Assembly (NCBI GenBank): GCA_033439795.1
Contig: JAUTDP010000001.1
Coordinates: 2,542,001 to 2,606,000, forward strand
Source of the DNA: Sordaria brevicollis
Taxonomy: Eukaryota; Ascomycota; Sordariomycetes; Sordariales; Sordariaceae
Length of the DNA: 64,000 bases
Direction: 5' to 3'
A program made the position numbers and the translations under genes. Shown one piece after another: positions 1-14,200 of this stretch. Positions within the stretch are counted from its first letter, which is position 1, and every line of letters begins with the position of its first letter. A model generated the notes under the pieces. That model saw only the letters and a list, made by a program, of their open reading frames with translations, did not search any database and was not told the DNA's origin.

Positions 1-1049
1 CGCAACGCAACGGGCACTGAATCGCGGATCGAAGATCGTTCGTTTCTGTGACGAGATGTCGTCCGAAGAGCTGGTGGGGAAGTCGTTATGGAGGAAATGG
101 GGGAACGGAGGTCCAGGCCGTATAGTTCTAGGAGGTCCGTCGATTGAATCCTGGGCGTCAATGAGGTCGCTAGCTGATATGAAGCTACTACGTCAAGGCT
201 CGGTAGGCTGCTCGTGAAAAAAGTCGTGGTTGTGGTTGCGTCGGTCGTGGATGTGAGAAAGGTACCGCCTTGCTTGTTCAGGATAACATCATGTATCGAA
301 TGCGCAATCGGGTCAATGTTCGGTTGTCAGGAGGCCGACAAGAATCAGCAATCGCGGTGGACAGCAACAGTCTTGGGAGCTGTTAGCAAATGGTGGATAA
401 GCGAAACAGCGGGGCAACAAGCGATGGAGATGGGAAACGGGGTGGAAGGAGTCGGCGGGGATCTGGGGTGGAAGAAATGGGGGGAATTAGTGGAGGAAAT
501 GGAAGGATGCAGGGACGGCATACGGCAACACCGCGGGGTCAGAGCGCTCCGGAGTGCGGCCTACTACGGGGGGCTGCCGAGCCGGACGCAAAGTTCCATC
601 ACGACAGCTACAGGGGGCCGTTCAGAGCTTCAGGGACCTCCGAGCCAGTTATTCGGTTACCGCCAGGCCGAAGGAAGGTCATCCGGTTCGGTCACAAGAC
701 CATTGTCGCAAGCCCGAAAAAAGTCTCGGAGACACACGTGTCTACCGGCACAGCATCATGCCCGGAAGTGGTAACAAATCAGATTCATACCTTCTTTGTA
801 CGACGTTCTTGTGTCCAACCTACAAAGGGTGTTGAGCCGGGCTGGTCTTTGGTCCCATGTCTTGAACTGTGGACGCTCGGATTGAATGAGAACCTCAATG
901 GGCAATCGCGCCGGCCTTTGCTAAGGTAGTATCGTCCAAATATAGTATAGGCCTAAGCTGTCCGAAGTCGAGACGCACATGCGATGAAAATGATAGCTCT
1001 CATATGTCATTATTAACCTATCCAATATCTCCCTATAAAGTTAACTACC
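1..1049. other. Intergenic sequence, no supported gene
   Basis: Two overlapping plus-strand open frames (214-774 and 390-929) are present, but neither shows a recognisable domain, a convincing start context or intron signals. They overlap each other in different frames over a G-rich stretch, which suggests chance. The segment next to 1050 would contain the 3' UTR of the minus-strand DUF92 gene. I see no RNA gene or repeat here. Confidence 0.5.
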
Positions 1050-2277
1050 CTACGTCCACCAAGGCGGCAGCACGGATTGCAGAGGAACTCCCCAATACCA
1101 CGAAGCGACCGCCATCGCTCCCACGCTCATGCCAAATGCCATCATGAAGTTGACATCGTTGTTATCAAGCAGGTCCCATCCGTTCTCCACTACTCTCGAG
1201 TGCCCCTCATTTCCAAGGCTCGACCTTCGCTGCTTGTTGGCGGAAGCTGTGTTCTTGCCACTGGCCTTTCCGGTACCCTTTACATCCTCCACCGCATCTT
1301 CACCCTCACCAGAGAGGACAGCAGCCTTGATCTCCGCCTTGGTACGACCGGCAACGTTGTTGGGGTTCGTAGCGTTCGAAACCAGTACCCTCACGCCACC
1401 CTCGCCCTCGACAATCTTGCCCGTACGGACGTCCTTGACACTGGCCTGGAAGAGCCCACCCAGGATGCTGTCCACGACGCTACCCAAGAAACCCCAGAAT
1501 GTGAGACCGAGAATAAGCCAGCGGCGCTGTTCCAGTGACCAGCCTGCAGCACCGCCAAGCCTTGTGGCCGTCTCGTCGGTGCAAAGAGGTAGAAGAAGCA
1601 TCGACGCAGTGACGATGACCATGCTTCCGAGCAGACCAGCACCGAGACCGACGAGGGAGACGCCGCCGTTGGTGCCGCGTGGTACCTTGCGCAAGTTCCA
1701 GCTTGTGATCAGGCGCGGCTCGCCCTTGGACAGGATGCCCAGCTCGGAGCTAAAGGTATCGGCCGCGACGCAGGCGTAGTTGGCAATGATACCGATCACC
1801 AGAAGGTCGCCGCCCCAAGAGAAGCAAAGGCTGCCGGTTCCAGTGCTAGTCGGGTTGGCGATCAAGGTTTGCTTGCGAACGTGGAGTTGGTAGGCGTGGA
1901 GGAGAGAGAAGATGGAAGCCGTGAGCGAGTTGGCAAACACTTGGATGTGGTTTCGTGGGCCTTCGCCGCCGGAGGTGCCCTTGGAGTGCACCGTGAGCTT
2001 CGCCTTAACATTTTCCTTGACCTGGACGGGAAAGATGCCTTGATTAGTTGTCTTGTCCACCACCCCATAGACCGTAGCGTTTCGAACTCACGTGTGTCAC
2101 CCGTGTTCCTGCGAGAAAGAACACGACGAGCAGAGCAAAGGGTAGGTTCCAAGGATGGACAGCATGGGCGACGGCTGTAAGGAAAGCCGCAAAGATGCCG
2201 CCGGGTGTCAGCGACTTCTTGGAATGAGCTCTGTAGATGAGCGCCGCGATAGCGGGCACGGCGATTTCAGCTCTCAT
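1050..2277 (-). CDS. DUF92/TMEM19-family integral membrane protein
   Basis: Two exons, 2277-2092 and 2021-1050, are separated by a 70-nt intron (2091-2022) with donor GTGAGT, a CTAATC branch-like site and acceptor CAG. Joined they give a 385-residue protein. Exon 1 (residues 1-62) holds hydrophobic segments and ends FLAGTRVTH; splicing joins this to VKENVKAKLTV, a junction typical of the family. Family-like blocks are GGEGPR (about 80-85), DTFSSELG (150-157), GTNGGVS (178-184) and a glycine-rich membrane segment near 239-254. A polar, low-complexity loop (about 305-340) precedes a last hydrophobic segment (about 355-373) and the end PPWWT. Plant members of DUF92 include VTE6, a phytyl-phosphate kinase; the substrate of fungal members is not known to me. 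The start is the first ATG in frame and opens directly into a membrane segment. The gene looks intact. Confidence 0.93.
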
Positions 2278-5200
2278 GCTGCCGCTACCAGTCGTGTGAG
2301 CTTCGAAATGCGTGTGTCAATGGTAAGAGATGGGCTTGATATGTCGTGATCAGTTATTTCGTTCACGAAGAAGTTGTTGTATTGGGAAAGATGCGATGCT
2401 ATCTCATTGTTGCTGGCGACATGTGCAAATCAGCTGTTTTGTGTTGCTGGCAAGTTCAACTCAGGGCATGTCATCATTCAGAAGGCAGATCCCCTGTCTA
2501 CAACCCCAACGCTCCCTGTAATGAAAGTCCACCGCCTTCCTTATTGGGTGGACTGCGGCTTCAGGAGCCCCACCGCTCCCGGCTGGAAAGTGGAGTGGCT
2601 GGTGGATCGTTCTCTTTCAAGCTTCCATGGTCGAGTCTTGGCACGACAACTCGTCCCTTGACATTGTCAGCTTCTTCGTAACAGCATCACTTGGTTCTCG
2701 TGCTTCCAATCTTTGATACTTGCATCGCGCGGACAGCGGGAGCATACGAGAATGGAAATCAAGCGGTATTATCACGAAAATCTCTTTGCGCACATTGTCA
2801 TATGTATATGTTCACAAGTTCGCCAAAACCGTTTGGCAGGTCACCAATCGCTTGTTCATGTCTTGCTTCAGCGACAGGACTGGAATCGTCGAGTTTCGAA
2901 ATTCATTTTCCATTTTGATCACCTACCCTGCACTTCAAACACGCTTTCACCATTGCGACATCAACCACAATAGACCACATTTCTAGCCTCTTCCCATTTT
3001 GATCCCTTTTTCCCCACCCATGCTCGCCTTTTTCCAAGCTCATTCAAATGCATTGGTTCTTTTTGCCAGTCGTTTTTCAACCTCTGTCGTTGTTGCGTAT
3101 GCAGCCACATTGTCGCAGAACCATTCGCCCATGAATTTTTCCGGTTTCGAGATTCACCACACATGACCCTAACCCTGTATTCTTCTCGGGCATTGATATC
3201 CCCCCTTTTCCTCACATCCGTTGCAAACACTCTGCGATATCTTCATTCAAAGCCCCTTCCATGAAGTAACATCTAAGTCAACTGTAGTTAAGTTGTACCA
3301 TCTGTTGGTCCCTGTTTACAAAGAGATAGATAAACGTCTTCATAAACCCGAACAGGCTGCCTCCGACTGACATTATCTCTGGATCAGTTGATTCATTCTT
3401 TTCCAGGAGTCCCTCCTAATGGTTCCATCGCTGCCGTCTCTCGAAGTCAATTGAGGTAGTATGCGTGCTGGGTTCATGCCCCGGCCAAGCTCCCGTCATC
3501 GATTTGTCTGTGGCGATCTTTCGTCTTGCTTTAAGTTAGGAGGGAAGCCGGAAGGTGCATCAGGCATTCGCCTGGAAATATAAGGCCATCAGGGATGGTG
3601 AGAATCCTGAAGCGCATACCCAGAATCCATCTGCTCCCAGTATCCATTACATCCACGGGTTATGGAATGACCAAATAAAGGCTTTGTCACCTCCGTTCCG
3701 GTATGCGTGGATCCTGCTGATGATTTTCGCATAAGAACTATTCCGGCCTGAGATGTGTTATCCCTAACCCCTCCATGGAAATGTCGCTAATCCCAATAAT
3801 ATCTTGAGGATTTTGCTTGGTTAACTGGTTGGATAATGAAGTTCCGGATGTACGACGAGACGCAGAGGTTGAAACCCTTCGAAAGCACCATCGGTTATTG
3901 AGTATCGACCCCCCCTCATTTCCCTCGTTCATCTAGAAACCATCAACTCCCCTCGTTCGTTGCTCGTAGCGCTCGGGTTGATGTTGTCTCTGCTATTTGA
4001 TCCCAACCGGAACCACCTCAGCAGGTCATATCCGCCTTGGGCGCCGGGTCCATCGGTTCGTGAACGACGCTCCTTCCAACTTCCCGCTCCTTTAACCCGC
4101 CCCGACGCAGACGCGAAGACCAGACATCGGACGAAGGCCCGCCCAGTCCACCCAGTCCGCCCGCACACCTGGACCGCCCGTGTTTCCCCCTTGATAAGGG
4201 CCCAATCTCAGCCCAGTATTCAACGATCTCCTCGAGGCCCGGTAGTAAACTGGTCTCACTCAGTGGTCTTCTTTCAGTGCGCTGCCGTTCTCCCGCGGTA
4301 TCACGAAGGAGGTCACGCGTTCGAATCGGATTCATGCCTGGTTGCTTTAGATGAAACACTCTGACCCGGGATTGCACACATGGGTCCGGTTCGTTCCCGA
4401 GGAGAAAAGAAAGGTCGTTGTTGAGATTCTCGTTTTTTTTTCTTGTTGTTTTGTCGTTCGCGTCCGTGGTTTTTTTGTCGCTCCGGCTGAGGTGCCAGCC
4501 CCAGGAATCGCTTGGGCTTCTCAATGTTGTGCCTCATTTTCGTCAAATGGGGACTGGTCCGTCGACTTTGAGTAATCGTTTTTCCATACCAAATGTTTTC
4601 CCCATGTATCAGGCACGGCCCAAAGTCCTTTTGGTCTTTCACAACTTCCCCTCGAAGTAGTTGTGAGTGATCGCGGGTGATTGATAGGTAGTGGTGGGTA
4701 TTGAAATACACGAGAGTCCGTCATCGTCGATCGGTTGCGCTGGTAGAAGTATTGGGCTCGGTCCAAAACAATGGGTAAGCAATCCATCACCCCATCCCAC
4801 AGTCGAGCGAGATCTTGTGTCGAGCACCAGGCGAAATGTACTCCTTATACCTCTTTCCCCTCGGCATCGAGTACACCACTAGACCTTCCGTGATTCTTGG
4901 TTGACGAAGCGATAGTACTTGCTGGCGTATCTATGTTGCATTCGGATGCTTTGCAACACATCGCCCGAAGATCTCAAGGGAAGAAGAAGAACATGAAGGA
5001 AGAGGTACAGCTACCAGTCATTCACAGCAAGGAAGCCATTTCCAGGTGATATGAACAGATTGATGGGATGATCCGGGAACCGGTTTGATATCACGTTCAT
5101 CCTCCGATCGTCCATCATGTCTTGCCTGCCCACCCATCGTCTCCCCTTCCGTCTACGCATACGTATGCAACTCCCTTGGTTTTCCAATCATATGTGCCGC

Positions 5201-8200
5201 CCTCCCCTCCTCTTCATATGCCCCGATAGTTGTGGACTCGCCTGGCCGGTTGATTCCGTGAGGTCTGCACTGACGACGCGTACGCAATCTGGCTTTCTGC
5301 CCGAAGGACGCAGATCTTTGCTGTCGTGGAAATGGGTCAGAGGCTGTCAAGAAGGAGTCAAGGAAGGAAAAGCTCCGGAGTATCGGTGATCAGAAGGTAC
5401 GAAGGAGGAAACAAACGCAAAATGTCATGGACAAAGGAAGAAATTAAAGGCACAAAGCATCGAAAGGAGGTACGTATACCAATATAACTCAACAACAAGC
5501 CATTCAGTTCATTAAATTCCTTCCCGTACGTACCCGTTGGCCGTTGGGGAGGTTGCCGACCGTTGAGGCCGCGTTGCCGGTTGTCCGATCGTTGCTGAGA
5601 TACCCGACGCACGCACGCATGGTTGTTCATTTTATGTTTGCCGCTGCAGTGACGCCTATCACAACAGTTTCGATCTCACGCCCCTCCCTATTCTTGTGCC
5701 AAACATATTCAAGCGGATTCGTATGCCCATTCTAATGACCACAGTTATGGCATTGTGGAGAATGGGATAAGAAGGCATATTTCAAAACTGGCGGACCTGG
5801 TACGACGATGAAGACGGAGAGTGATGTCCGGAGCTTTTACATGATCAGCCCGGTTGGCTTCCATCAGCCAACAGTAGAAGACGACAGGGAGGATTGATAG
5901 GAATCCCGGAATGAGAGAAGCCTAGGTAAGGAAAACAAACGTTTCAGGTCAACGTCTTTTTTTTCGAATGGCCCTTTCATGTCCACATGCCCGTTTGTTC
6001 CGCTCTGGTGTCAGAATTTTGCTCCTATGGCACGCAAAGGGTTGAAGAACGCAGATCGAAGAATAGATGAAGATCATCTACCATAGTTCCCGCATCACCG
6101 AAGTCCGTGAGACAGTCCGTCCGGTCGGTATTGCATGGCACACACAACATGGCATATTTGGGTTTGACCGATAAACTCTTTCCCAGCCATGAGAGGATGA
6201 CGCGTTCGCGTAGTTGACGGCTTCATGGCTTCAAAGTGGCTTCGGGGAAATTGCGTCTGTCGCATAATATACCATACCTACATCCTAGACTGCAACAACG
6301 CAACGCAAGCTCAAATTCTCGCGAGCCGCGGTGAGGTAGTAGTCCATCGCCAGTTTTAACAGCACACTATCTTACCATGACCTTACATTCTTATCGATCT
6401 TCGAGCAAACTTTATAGTACTCCCTTTTTGTCTGGAACCGTTCAGAATCACCCGTGAAGATGGAGGAGTCCTGTGAAGAAGGAGCAATAGGATGTTGTTG
6501 TCCGGTCTGGCCAAGGTAGAACCCTCAAAGAAGGACATACGGGCGGGTTGCGGGAGGCAAGTTGACGCGAACTCCGACTGTCCCAGGTTGTCTTTCATTT
6601 CTCTAACTCTGGAGTGAGCATCTACCGGCTTCTCCCCACCTGGGGATGACCGAACTAATATCGACGTTGATGTCGAGCAGTGACGGTCGAGCACAAATGA
6701 CTGGTCTTAGCAGCTGAGGGACCAGAAGGTCACGGCACAACATTAGGGTTTCTCTTGCATTGGAATCAGAGTCTGGCCAGTGTTGAAGCATTCAGGCCGG
6801 GGATGCGGAAATTGAGACGGGAAGCGACGGGTGGAAGAAAGTCCATCTAGTCCAGACTTTTCTTGACGGGCGACGTCGGGACAGATCCCAGTCTGAATCA
6901 AGACTGCATGTGCAAAGTATTAATCTGATATTCTCTTCGCTCTTCCCTATTTTGCTTCAACTCGACCTGGGTCTTCATTTCCGCAGAATCTCGGTTGTGT
7001 TGTCAGTGACTGCTCCTTCCCCCTTTGACTCCAAATTGCGAGAACCTCAACGGCTGACCAATGTGTTGTTGTCCGGAAGTGACTGCTCCTTCCTTTTACC
7101 TTTCTCCCTTGCCCTTTCTCAATTTCTTCCACCGGCTGCTCACGTCGCTGATCCCACTGCGTATCAAGAAAGACCCACCACCGCTATATAACTTCTTTCC
7201 CAGCAAGGTGCGAACCAAACACAAGAAGTCCGGACTCCGGACCTCGCATCACCAACCTCCCGGCCGTCTTCAGTCGTCGCAGGTCCGAACACCGCAGCGG
7301 GACCTTGGTGGTAGTCGGCAAAGCGGCTCTTAACATCCTCCGGTCTCGTACTGCATTTTCATCGTCCAATGTTACGTCGGTGGGACGGCGGGCAGCAATT
7401 GTGGTTAAGGGTTAAAATAGTTGGATAAAAGAGACTGGACCTCTTTTACTTATCGCCGGTCATCTTCCATTGAACCATCCACTCATTCCTTCCCGTCTCG
7501 ACCACACGTATGGCAGCCCCAACCCAGAGAGTCAGAGACCCTCGTCAAGTCAAAAAGTCATTATGTACCTTCCCGTCCACTCCCCTATCGGAAGCCTCGG
7601 TCATCTTCGGTACCCATCTCGGTCCCGAAAGCATCAAACTACAACCCGGTTCGTCACATTTTCAGGTGAATTTTAAAAATCTGACTGCAGGACGGCACGG
7701 CGCCGCTGCCCGTGAAGCCAAGAGGGGGGCAGAATAAATGGCGGACACCTAGTCACTGCATTTTCTTCAACGGCCGAGGGAAGGTACGTACTTCAACTTG
7801 GAGAATAGTTCCCGTCTTACTCTTACTGCCTAAGGTAGGTACCTCTACGACTTGGCTGATAATCGGCACTTCCTCAATTCAGCCGCGTGGATCTGTTCGG
7901 CATAAAAGCGTGGCTGGCAGGCACAGTAGGGCAGATGGACGGCGGGGAACGGAAGGGTCCAGCCTCCTTCGTTCTTGCCTCCAGAACTACGGAGTGTAGT
8001 AAGCAAAAGGTACGTACTCTCTGGACATCACGACCTCAACCTCTGCATCAACATCGATTGGGTGGCCATCTTCATGATTCAAGGCTTCACGAAATTGATG
8101 GAATCAGGCGTGGAGGGCAATCCTGGACTAAGGGATTGTATTGCTGTCTCTGACCACTTACAAATGATTTCGTCTGTTGACCGAATCTTGATTGCCATTA

Positions 8201-11200
8201 TTTCCCTGTTCCACAACTCACCTTGACGTGTGGGATCATCGCTGAGCTCTCTGCTGCACCGCGTATTGGAAAAGGATGGCCAAATTTCAGTGTCTCTCAA
8301 AGATGCAGCTTCCGGACTTGCTGTCGAAGATCAGCAATGCTGGTGTCGTAGGCGAAGTTGAAGCCCGTAATATGGACCATCCAGTCGCGTTCCAGAAATG
8401 AATCATTACGCGATGGACCTTTCAGAGGTATATCGCAGCTCCGACAGATTGGACAGAAATAAACCTCCTGAACTCAACCTGATCAATGAGGTTTGTTGTT
8501 GACAATGTCAATGTCAAGCTATTTTCACTTGGCTTCTTCCCGAGCTCTGTTAGCCATGCCTCAAAAGTCAGCTTACCTTGAAGACACCACGCGACATTAA
8601 TATCCATAACAACATCAGATCTTCAACGGTGATGCGGCTCAAAAGCTAAGCCAACGCCACACTAAAAGACTAATCTCATCTCCAACGGCTGGGTCAATCT
8701 ATTCCCAATCAAGACAACGACTGTTACCCACCCTTCCAACCCGCAATGCCTCGAGTCCTACCATCACGGACATCAGAGTACCCGATGTCCGACCACATGC
8801 ACACCACTGCGAGCAACACCGGGAGGAGCACGACTTCAGGTCTCTCCCTGTTTCGGATATGTGTCTGGCGTGCAATGACCTAACTGGGATACTCGCAATA
8901 TCAATGCCATGTTGCCATTTGAGTAGGATGTGAATTCGGGCATCGGAGGGACGCGTGGTCTCCGCCTGTGGCCCTGTGACCCTGCGTCTAAAAAACGTTG
9001 ATGTTTCCATGCTTTGTCGCGAATATGTCTCAAGTCCTTTAGCTGTATACCTGCCGGCCGCTGAGCGCCAAATTGACTGAATAATTCTGCTGTCAAGCAG
9101 CTACCTCTTGCGGGAGGTCTTGTTCTCGATCCTGTCTCTAAGGACGCTTTCCGAGAGGAACCCAGTTGGCATACCGGCGTCTCGCCAATTCTTTATCCAC
9201 AAATTGCAAAGGGTCTGATCCAGCAAATGTACCGTCAGTGCCGGCGGTAGGGCGGCAACATGCACAAATGAATATGGGTTGGGTTATACATACGTTGTTC
9301 TTCATGAAGGACTCTCTTGCGTTCCGGACATCTCCAAGGCCCTCGGACGCCCGACTACCTGTGTCTTATATCACCATATGCAGGTTTACGATGGTTCGAG
9401 GGCGCCTTGCGAAAAGATACCCGAGTACCCGAGGGGTGTCTTCCATGATTCCTTCCAATGCTCGATGTCCATAATGTCTAAGAAATGAGTTTAGTTGATC
9501 AAGCGAAGATCATGTTGTCTTGTTTGTTGTGATCCTTGAAGTCAGGTAACCGTAAGAATATAGCAACGGTTTTAAAGGCCGAGACATGTGCTTGTGTGGT
9601 GAATTTGAACCGGGCCCGAACTTGGGTGGAAGAGTAATGGAGTAGGACGAGCTCGGGGCTCACTCTCTACCTAAGCAGGTCCCAAGGTAGTCATTTGAGG
9701 CAACGGTAGTCCGGTGAGAAAAGTAATGATGTCCGGACATTTGAAGGGGGAGCTACGCGAGCATTGTAAATGTCGGGTATCAACGGGTGGTGAGGTATCC
9801 GATGGCGGACTGCCAAATGTTGAGTCCGGAGAAAGGTGCATTATGCGGCGAATCATTTGTAACCGTGACGTTAAGGGAGTTCCCGTCGCACTTGCATGGG
9901 GGTGCGAGGGCGTCCCTACGACCTGCCCGGGAGTTACCTAAATCTCGACTTGAGTTTATATGCCCTCAAATCCCCATGGCCAAGACCAAGCCCATACATT
10001 CATCATCGTTACCAGACCGACGTGCAAAACGCCTGACTGCCAACTGTCAAATACCCTATTTTTGCTTCATTTTCGTCTCGAGATCTTCGACAAAAACAAC
10101 CAACCTTTTGTGCATTGATGGACCACGATGACACCGAGCAACAAGGCTTTGACGATGGTACACACCTAGAGACGATACCCACCACTAAGCGAGCATTGCC
10201 TTCTCAGTAATGCGGCACGGTTATCTGGACCACTTCCAGTTATCTGTGGAATCCGGGGACAGGGTGAAGACGGGCGATAATACTGGGGGCACCTGACACA
10301 CACCGGAGGTTCGTACTTGTCAGCCTTGTTAACACATACCGTTATCTGCCCCAAGTTGGACATCTTGACGGTTAGTTTGCACCAGTCCTTGCTGCGCATG
10401 AGATTTTGCCACAAAGCCAACGACGCCATCACCGGTTCAAATATGACCGGCGAAGTGAGAGGGATCAGATTCTCATTCGGGGGGAGCCAGGGCTGATAGG
10501 ACAGCATCCGAAAAGATGTGATGGCCTTGTCCACTGAGTCTAGACGCATAGACCCTGAGTGACTTACAAGAAGCTACTGATAAATCGTGGACAATGTGAA
10601 GGTAGAGGAAGTCACGGTCGTACTTGTGAGCTGGCCGCAAGTTGCGCATGATCACGGAATGATTTGAAGGGTTGGGAATGAATCACGAGGATATTGTGGC
10701 CAACAACACCAGCCTTATCATCACTCCGCCGAAGGCCGGGACCTGCGAAAACTGTCAACAGTGCACCTCTGGACAATAGTTCCATCACTTTTCGACATCA
10801 TCGAACATCAGGGCGGCAAGGAAGAGGCGGAGTATGGGGGCCAAGGGCCGTCTTATCTGAAGGAGACCAGTCAGCGGCCAGTATCGGAGGAGACTATCGT
10901 GGAAGGATGACTATCGTCACCAACTCGACACATCGATTACGACCGTAGCGAGGCAGTGGTCGCTTTTAGGAATGAGGTCGGATCATTAACGCCAAAGAAA
11001 GGTCGGTGAAGACCGGTGTGAAGGAGCAGGAGGGCTGCCAGTGCGAAATACCGATGACTTAACCGCCAGAGCCGCTGCCGTTCGGGAATCGTTCATGATG
11101 TGCAGCAAGCAGTTGGTCGTTTGACTCCCGTTGAACGGGCCGAGAAAAAGCAAAACTCAACGACAGAACAAATCTGATTGGAAGCAATGGAAATGAAGGA

Positions 11201-14200
11201 CAAAGGTTTGGGGGCTGAAGGATGAAGAAGAATGGGGAGAAGGAAAGAGAAACAACGAAAGACGAACTCTCTGAAACGCCATTGCCATCTCCCGCTCGTC
11301 GCGAAGGAAGGAACCATGAGACTGTCAGCTTCTAGGGAGCTTTGGTCCGGATAAGACAGGAGCGATCTGGTTCTGACTTGCGGTATGGCAGTGGTTCACG
11401 GCCAAAGCTGCGATTTGGTGAGCGGGTGACTGCATGTAGGAACATGGGAGACCATGGGACAAACACCCGAAGTGGAAGGAACCGATCTGAAGCGCCTACT
11501 TTCATGTGATGGCGTTGTGATGATGGAGAAGGAAAGCGCGAACTGAAGGAAGATGGACGGGAGACCGCCTGACTTCCATCTTGGACTGGCCGATGCGGAT
11601 AGTAGCGCCTCATCCACCTCGCACTTACCTACTTCGTCCGTCTTCTGTGCACATGGAGTCTGTGCTTTCCGAATGGGACCATGTTACTTTTTTTTCAGGT
11701 CTTTTTTGTTTTCTTTGAAGATTGACTCCAATTGAAGATCGGGAAGGGAGAGCCACTGTGCGGCACGGATAGCCCCGCGGGGTGAGATTTCATAGCAAAC
11801 TTTTCATGAACTTCAATACTATCAAGGTCAGCTTCACCTTATTCCCAACGGGTCTTCATTATTCTTGCAAGGCAATAGACTCACAATCTTGGTTTCTCGT
11901 GCCTTTTTGCCCGCCTTTTTTTGTTTCCAAGACACGCATTATTGGACGTCATCTCGCTCAAGACATGGGGGCTTCTTTGCCCTACCTCGCCATTTCTCGT
12001 AAAGGACCGCACACGAGCTTCGAGCTACTATAAGTCTTCCAGAAAGGTTAAGAACTGTGCTCAGTGTTGCTCAGGGCGGCGCCGCCGCGGGCGCCCATGT
12101 TCCACAGCCATCTGAAGGGCGAAATCCCACATCTTCGCTATGACAACAAATTGGGCTCATCCAAGACATGTGGGCGGGAAGGCGTCTTAGACAAGACTAT
12201 CTGGCGCCCAATATTCATCCATAACATGTCACTAGCCGTGACTTACCTGGCCTGAGTGGTATGGGAACGAGTGTCGAAGCAGCGGTAAACCTCTTGTGTG
12301 AGTTTGGTACGACACAGCCGCCCCCATTCTGTCTATCTGCTTCACGTCAGAACTAAACACAACACTGACGGTGAGGAATAGTGGACAAACCAGTGGATGC
12401 AGGCATCTTCTGGCTTGTTCATCATCTCGAAACGTGCATCTGTTCAAATTTGGTACGTGTATGCAGCCCAGCTGTACTCTGCCTCTTCTGATGTCCTTCT
12501 GACTGCCTCATCTTACTTTTGTGCACACAAAAATGCCCAGGTTCTCGCACCCAGGTAGGAATGATACATACATTGGGGACCGCCAGCCGTCCAGGATTCG
12601 GGATGGCGCAGGCTGGCCGCCGTCCTCGTATAACCAATACTGGCCGAGTATTGGCTCATCGGCACTGTTGGGCGACTGGGACAGCTCATAGCCCAGGTAA
12701 GAGACTCTCTCTTCAGTCAACGTGATATGCGGCAACCGAGTCACGGCATCACAGCTCTATTTCTCTCTCTCTCGTTGAACCACTGACGTGGTCATTATCC
12801 TCGGGATATCCAGACCAGCGGGCTCAGTAGCACAAAATGTGGGGCCTGGGCAACACTGTTGTTGCAACTCATCACCAGGCGGTGACAAGGCGGGCGCGCG
12901 GTGCGCTCCATAAACGGAAATCTTCGAGGCTGATTCCGTCATTCAATTGGCTCGGGCACGGTGGCTGTACTATACATCAGTCAGCATGATATCAAGAGAA
13001 CGCAGCGGCCCAGCGACAGGACGATGATGCTCACTATCATGATTATCTCGACTGCCACCACTGACGGAAACAACAAAAGCCGAAAGCAGCAGGGAAATGG
13101 CGGCACGGTGTCTATTCACAAAGAATAGTATCCCGATGTGTAACCGAATCGTAACTGACCTGCTTGAACGTGTAGAGCGGATCATTTCATCCTCTGTGGT
13201 TACTGTCGAATAGAACTGTTCTCGAGACTTGCCGCTAACCATCTGCTTTATTTTTAGGTTCGGCCACACTTTACCCATGAATTACCTACTGCTAATTGTC
13301 ATTGTGCCTCCCGGTGTTCTTCAGAGTCGACTTCTCCGAGGAGGGGCACTTCATTGGAACGGTTTCCTAACATTTTGATAGCCGGCACACACGGCCGGTT
13401 TGCTTTGCTTCCCCGCCAGGGGAATATAATCTAAAACTCATACGTCTCGAAAAAGGTCAGCTTACTCGCGTCTCGTTTCTCGTTCGGCACGGCCCCTTCC
13501 TTGTAGTGGGAGTGATGGACTTGGAGGGAATGAGAAACAGATGGTCTCGCGGGTATTCCAATTCTTCCGCTTACAGAAGCGAAAGCGCACAGCCAAAAGT
13601 TCTCGAATTAGTTGGCAACCAGCTTCCTGGTGCCTTGTCGCCATGTCTCTCAAGAATAAAGATAGGTCTCAAAGAAGTGGAGACTCAAAGTCCCCGAAAA
13701 GTCAGGGTAGCGGGCGGGAATGGCCTCACTCACATCACACACAGTGTCTGTCCCCCGACTCCTCTGGGAGAGCTGGGTTTCTTCCTTCAGATACACCACT
13801 CTTGCATTTCATCACTCTCCGCTGTCATTGCTCCATGCATGACAATGCGCACATCGACGCACTCCCCACGCTCCAGCCTATACATGTATTAGCAGCTTAT
13901 GATGACAACCGGTACCATCAACAGCGAGTTGGTAACTTAGCCGAACCCGGGAGAAAGAAACCCATCTGAGAATTTTCATAATGGGACGCACGCTGTGGAT
14001 GCCCATGTGCGGTGAGCTCAAGACCCCGGGACCTGGACCTTGTCAGTTTACTTTATGTCACTGACCACTGACCAAACCACCCCTCCGGATAAGCCTGTGG
14101 TAGGTTGTTTCGTTTCGTTTCAAGCCGTGGGCGATGCGGGCAGGTCAGGGCACGGCGGGGGATGAGAAGTAATGTTGATGATGGGGGTATCTTGGGTGAC

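Noticed and set aside
214..929. Two long overlapping plus-strand frames at the left edge (186 and 179 codons)
   Set aside because: They lie in different frames over the same G-rich DNA, have no recognisable domain and no intron or start-site support.
4245..4340. tRNA-like signals: an A-box-like CACTCAGTGG and a B-box-like GCGTTCGAATCGG about 60 nt apart
   Set aside because: The T-arm has two mismatched stem pairs, no complementary acceptor strand is found upstream, and no anticodon arm folds properly. At most it is a decayed tRNA or SINE head.
10166..10655. Two overlapping minus-strand frames (127 and 60 codons) that might be a broken gene
   Set aside because: No known domain could be seen in either frame and no splice junction joins them sensibly.
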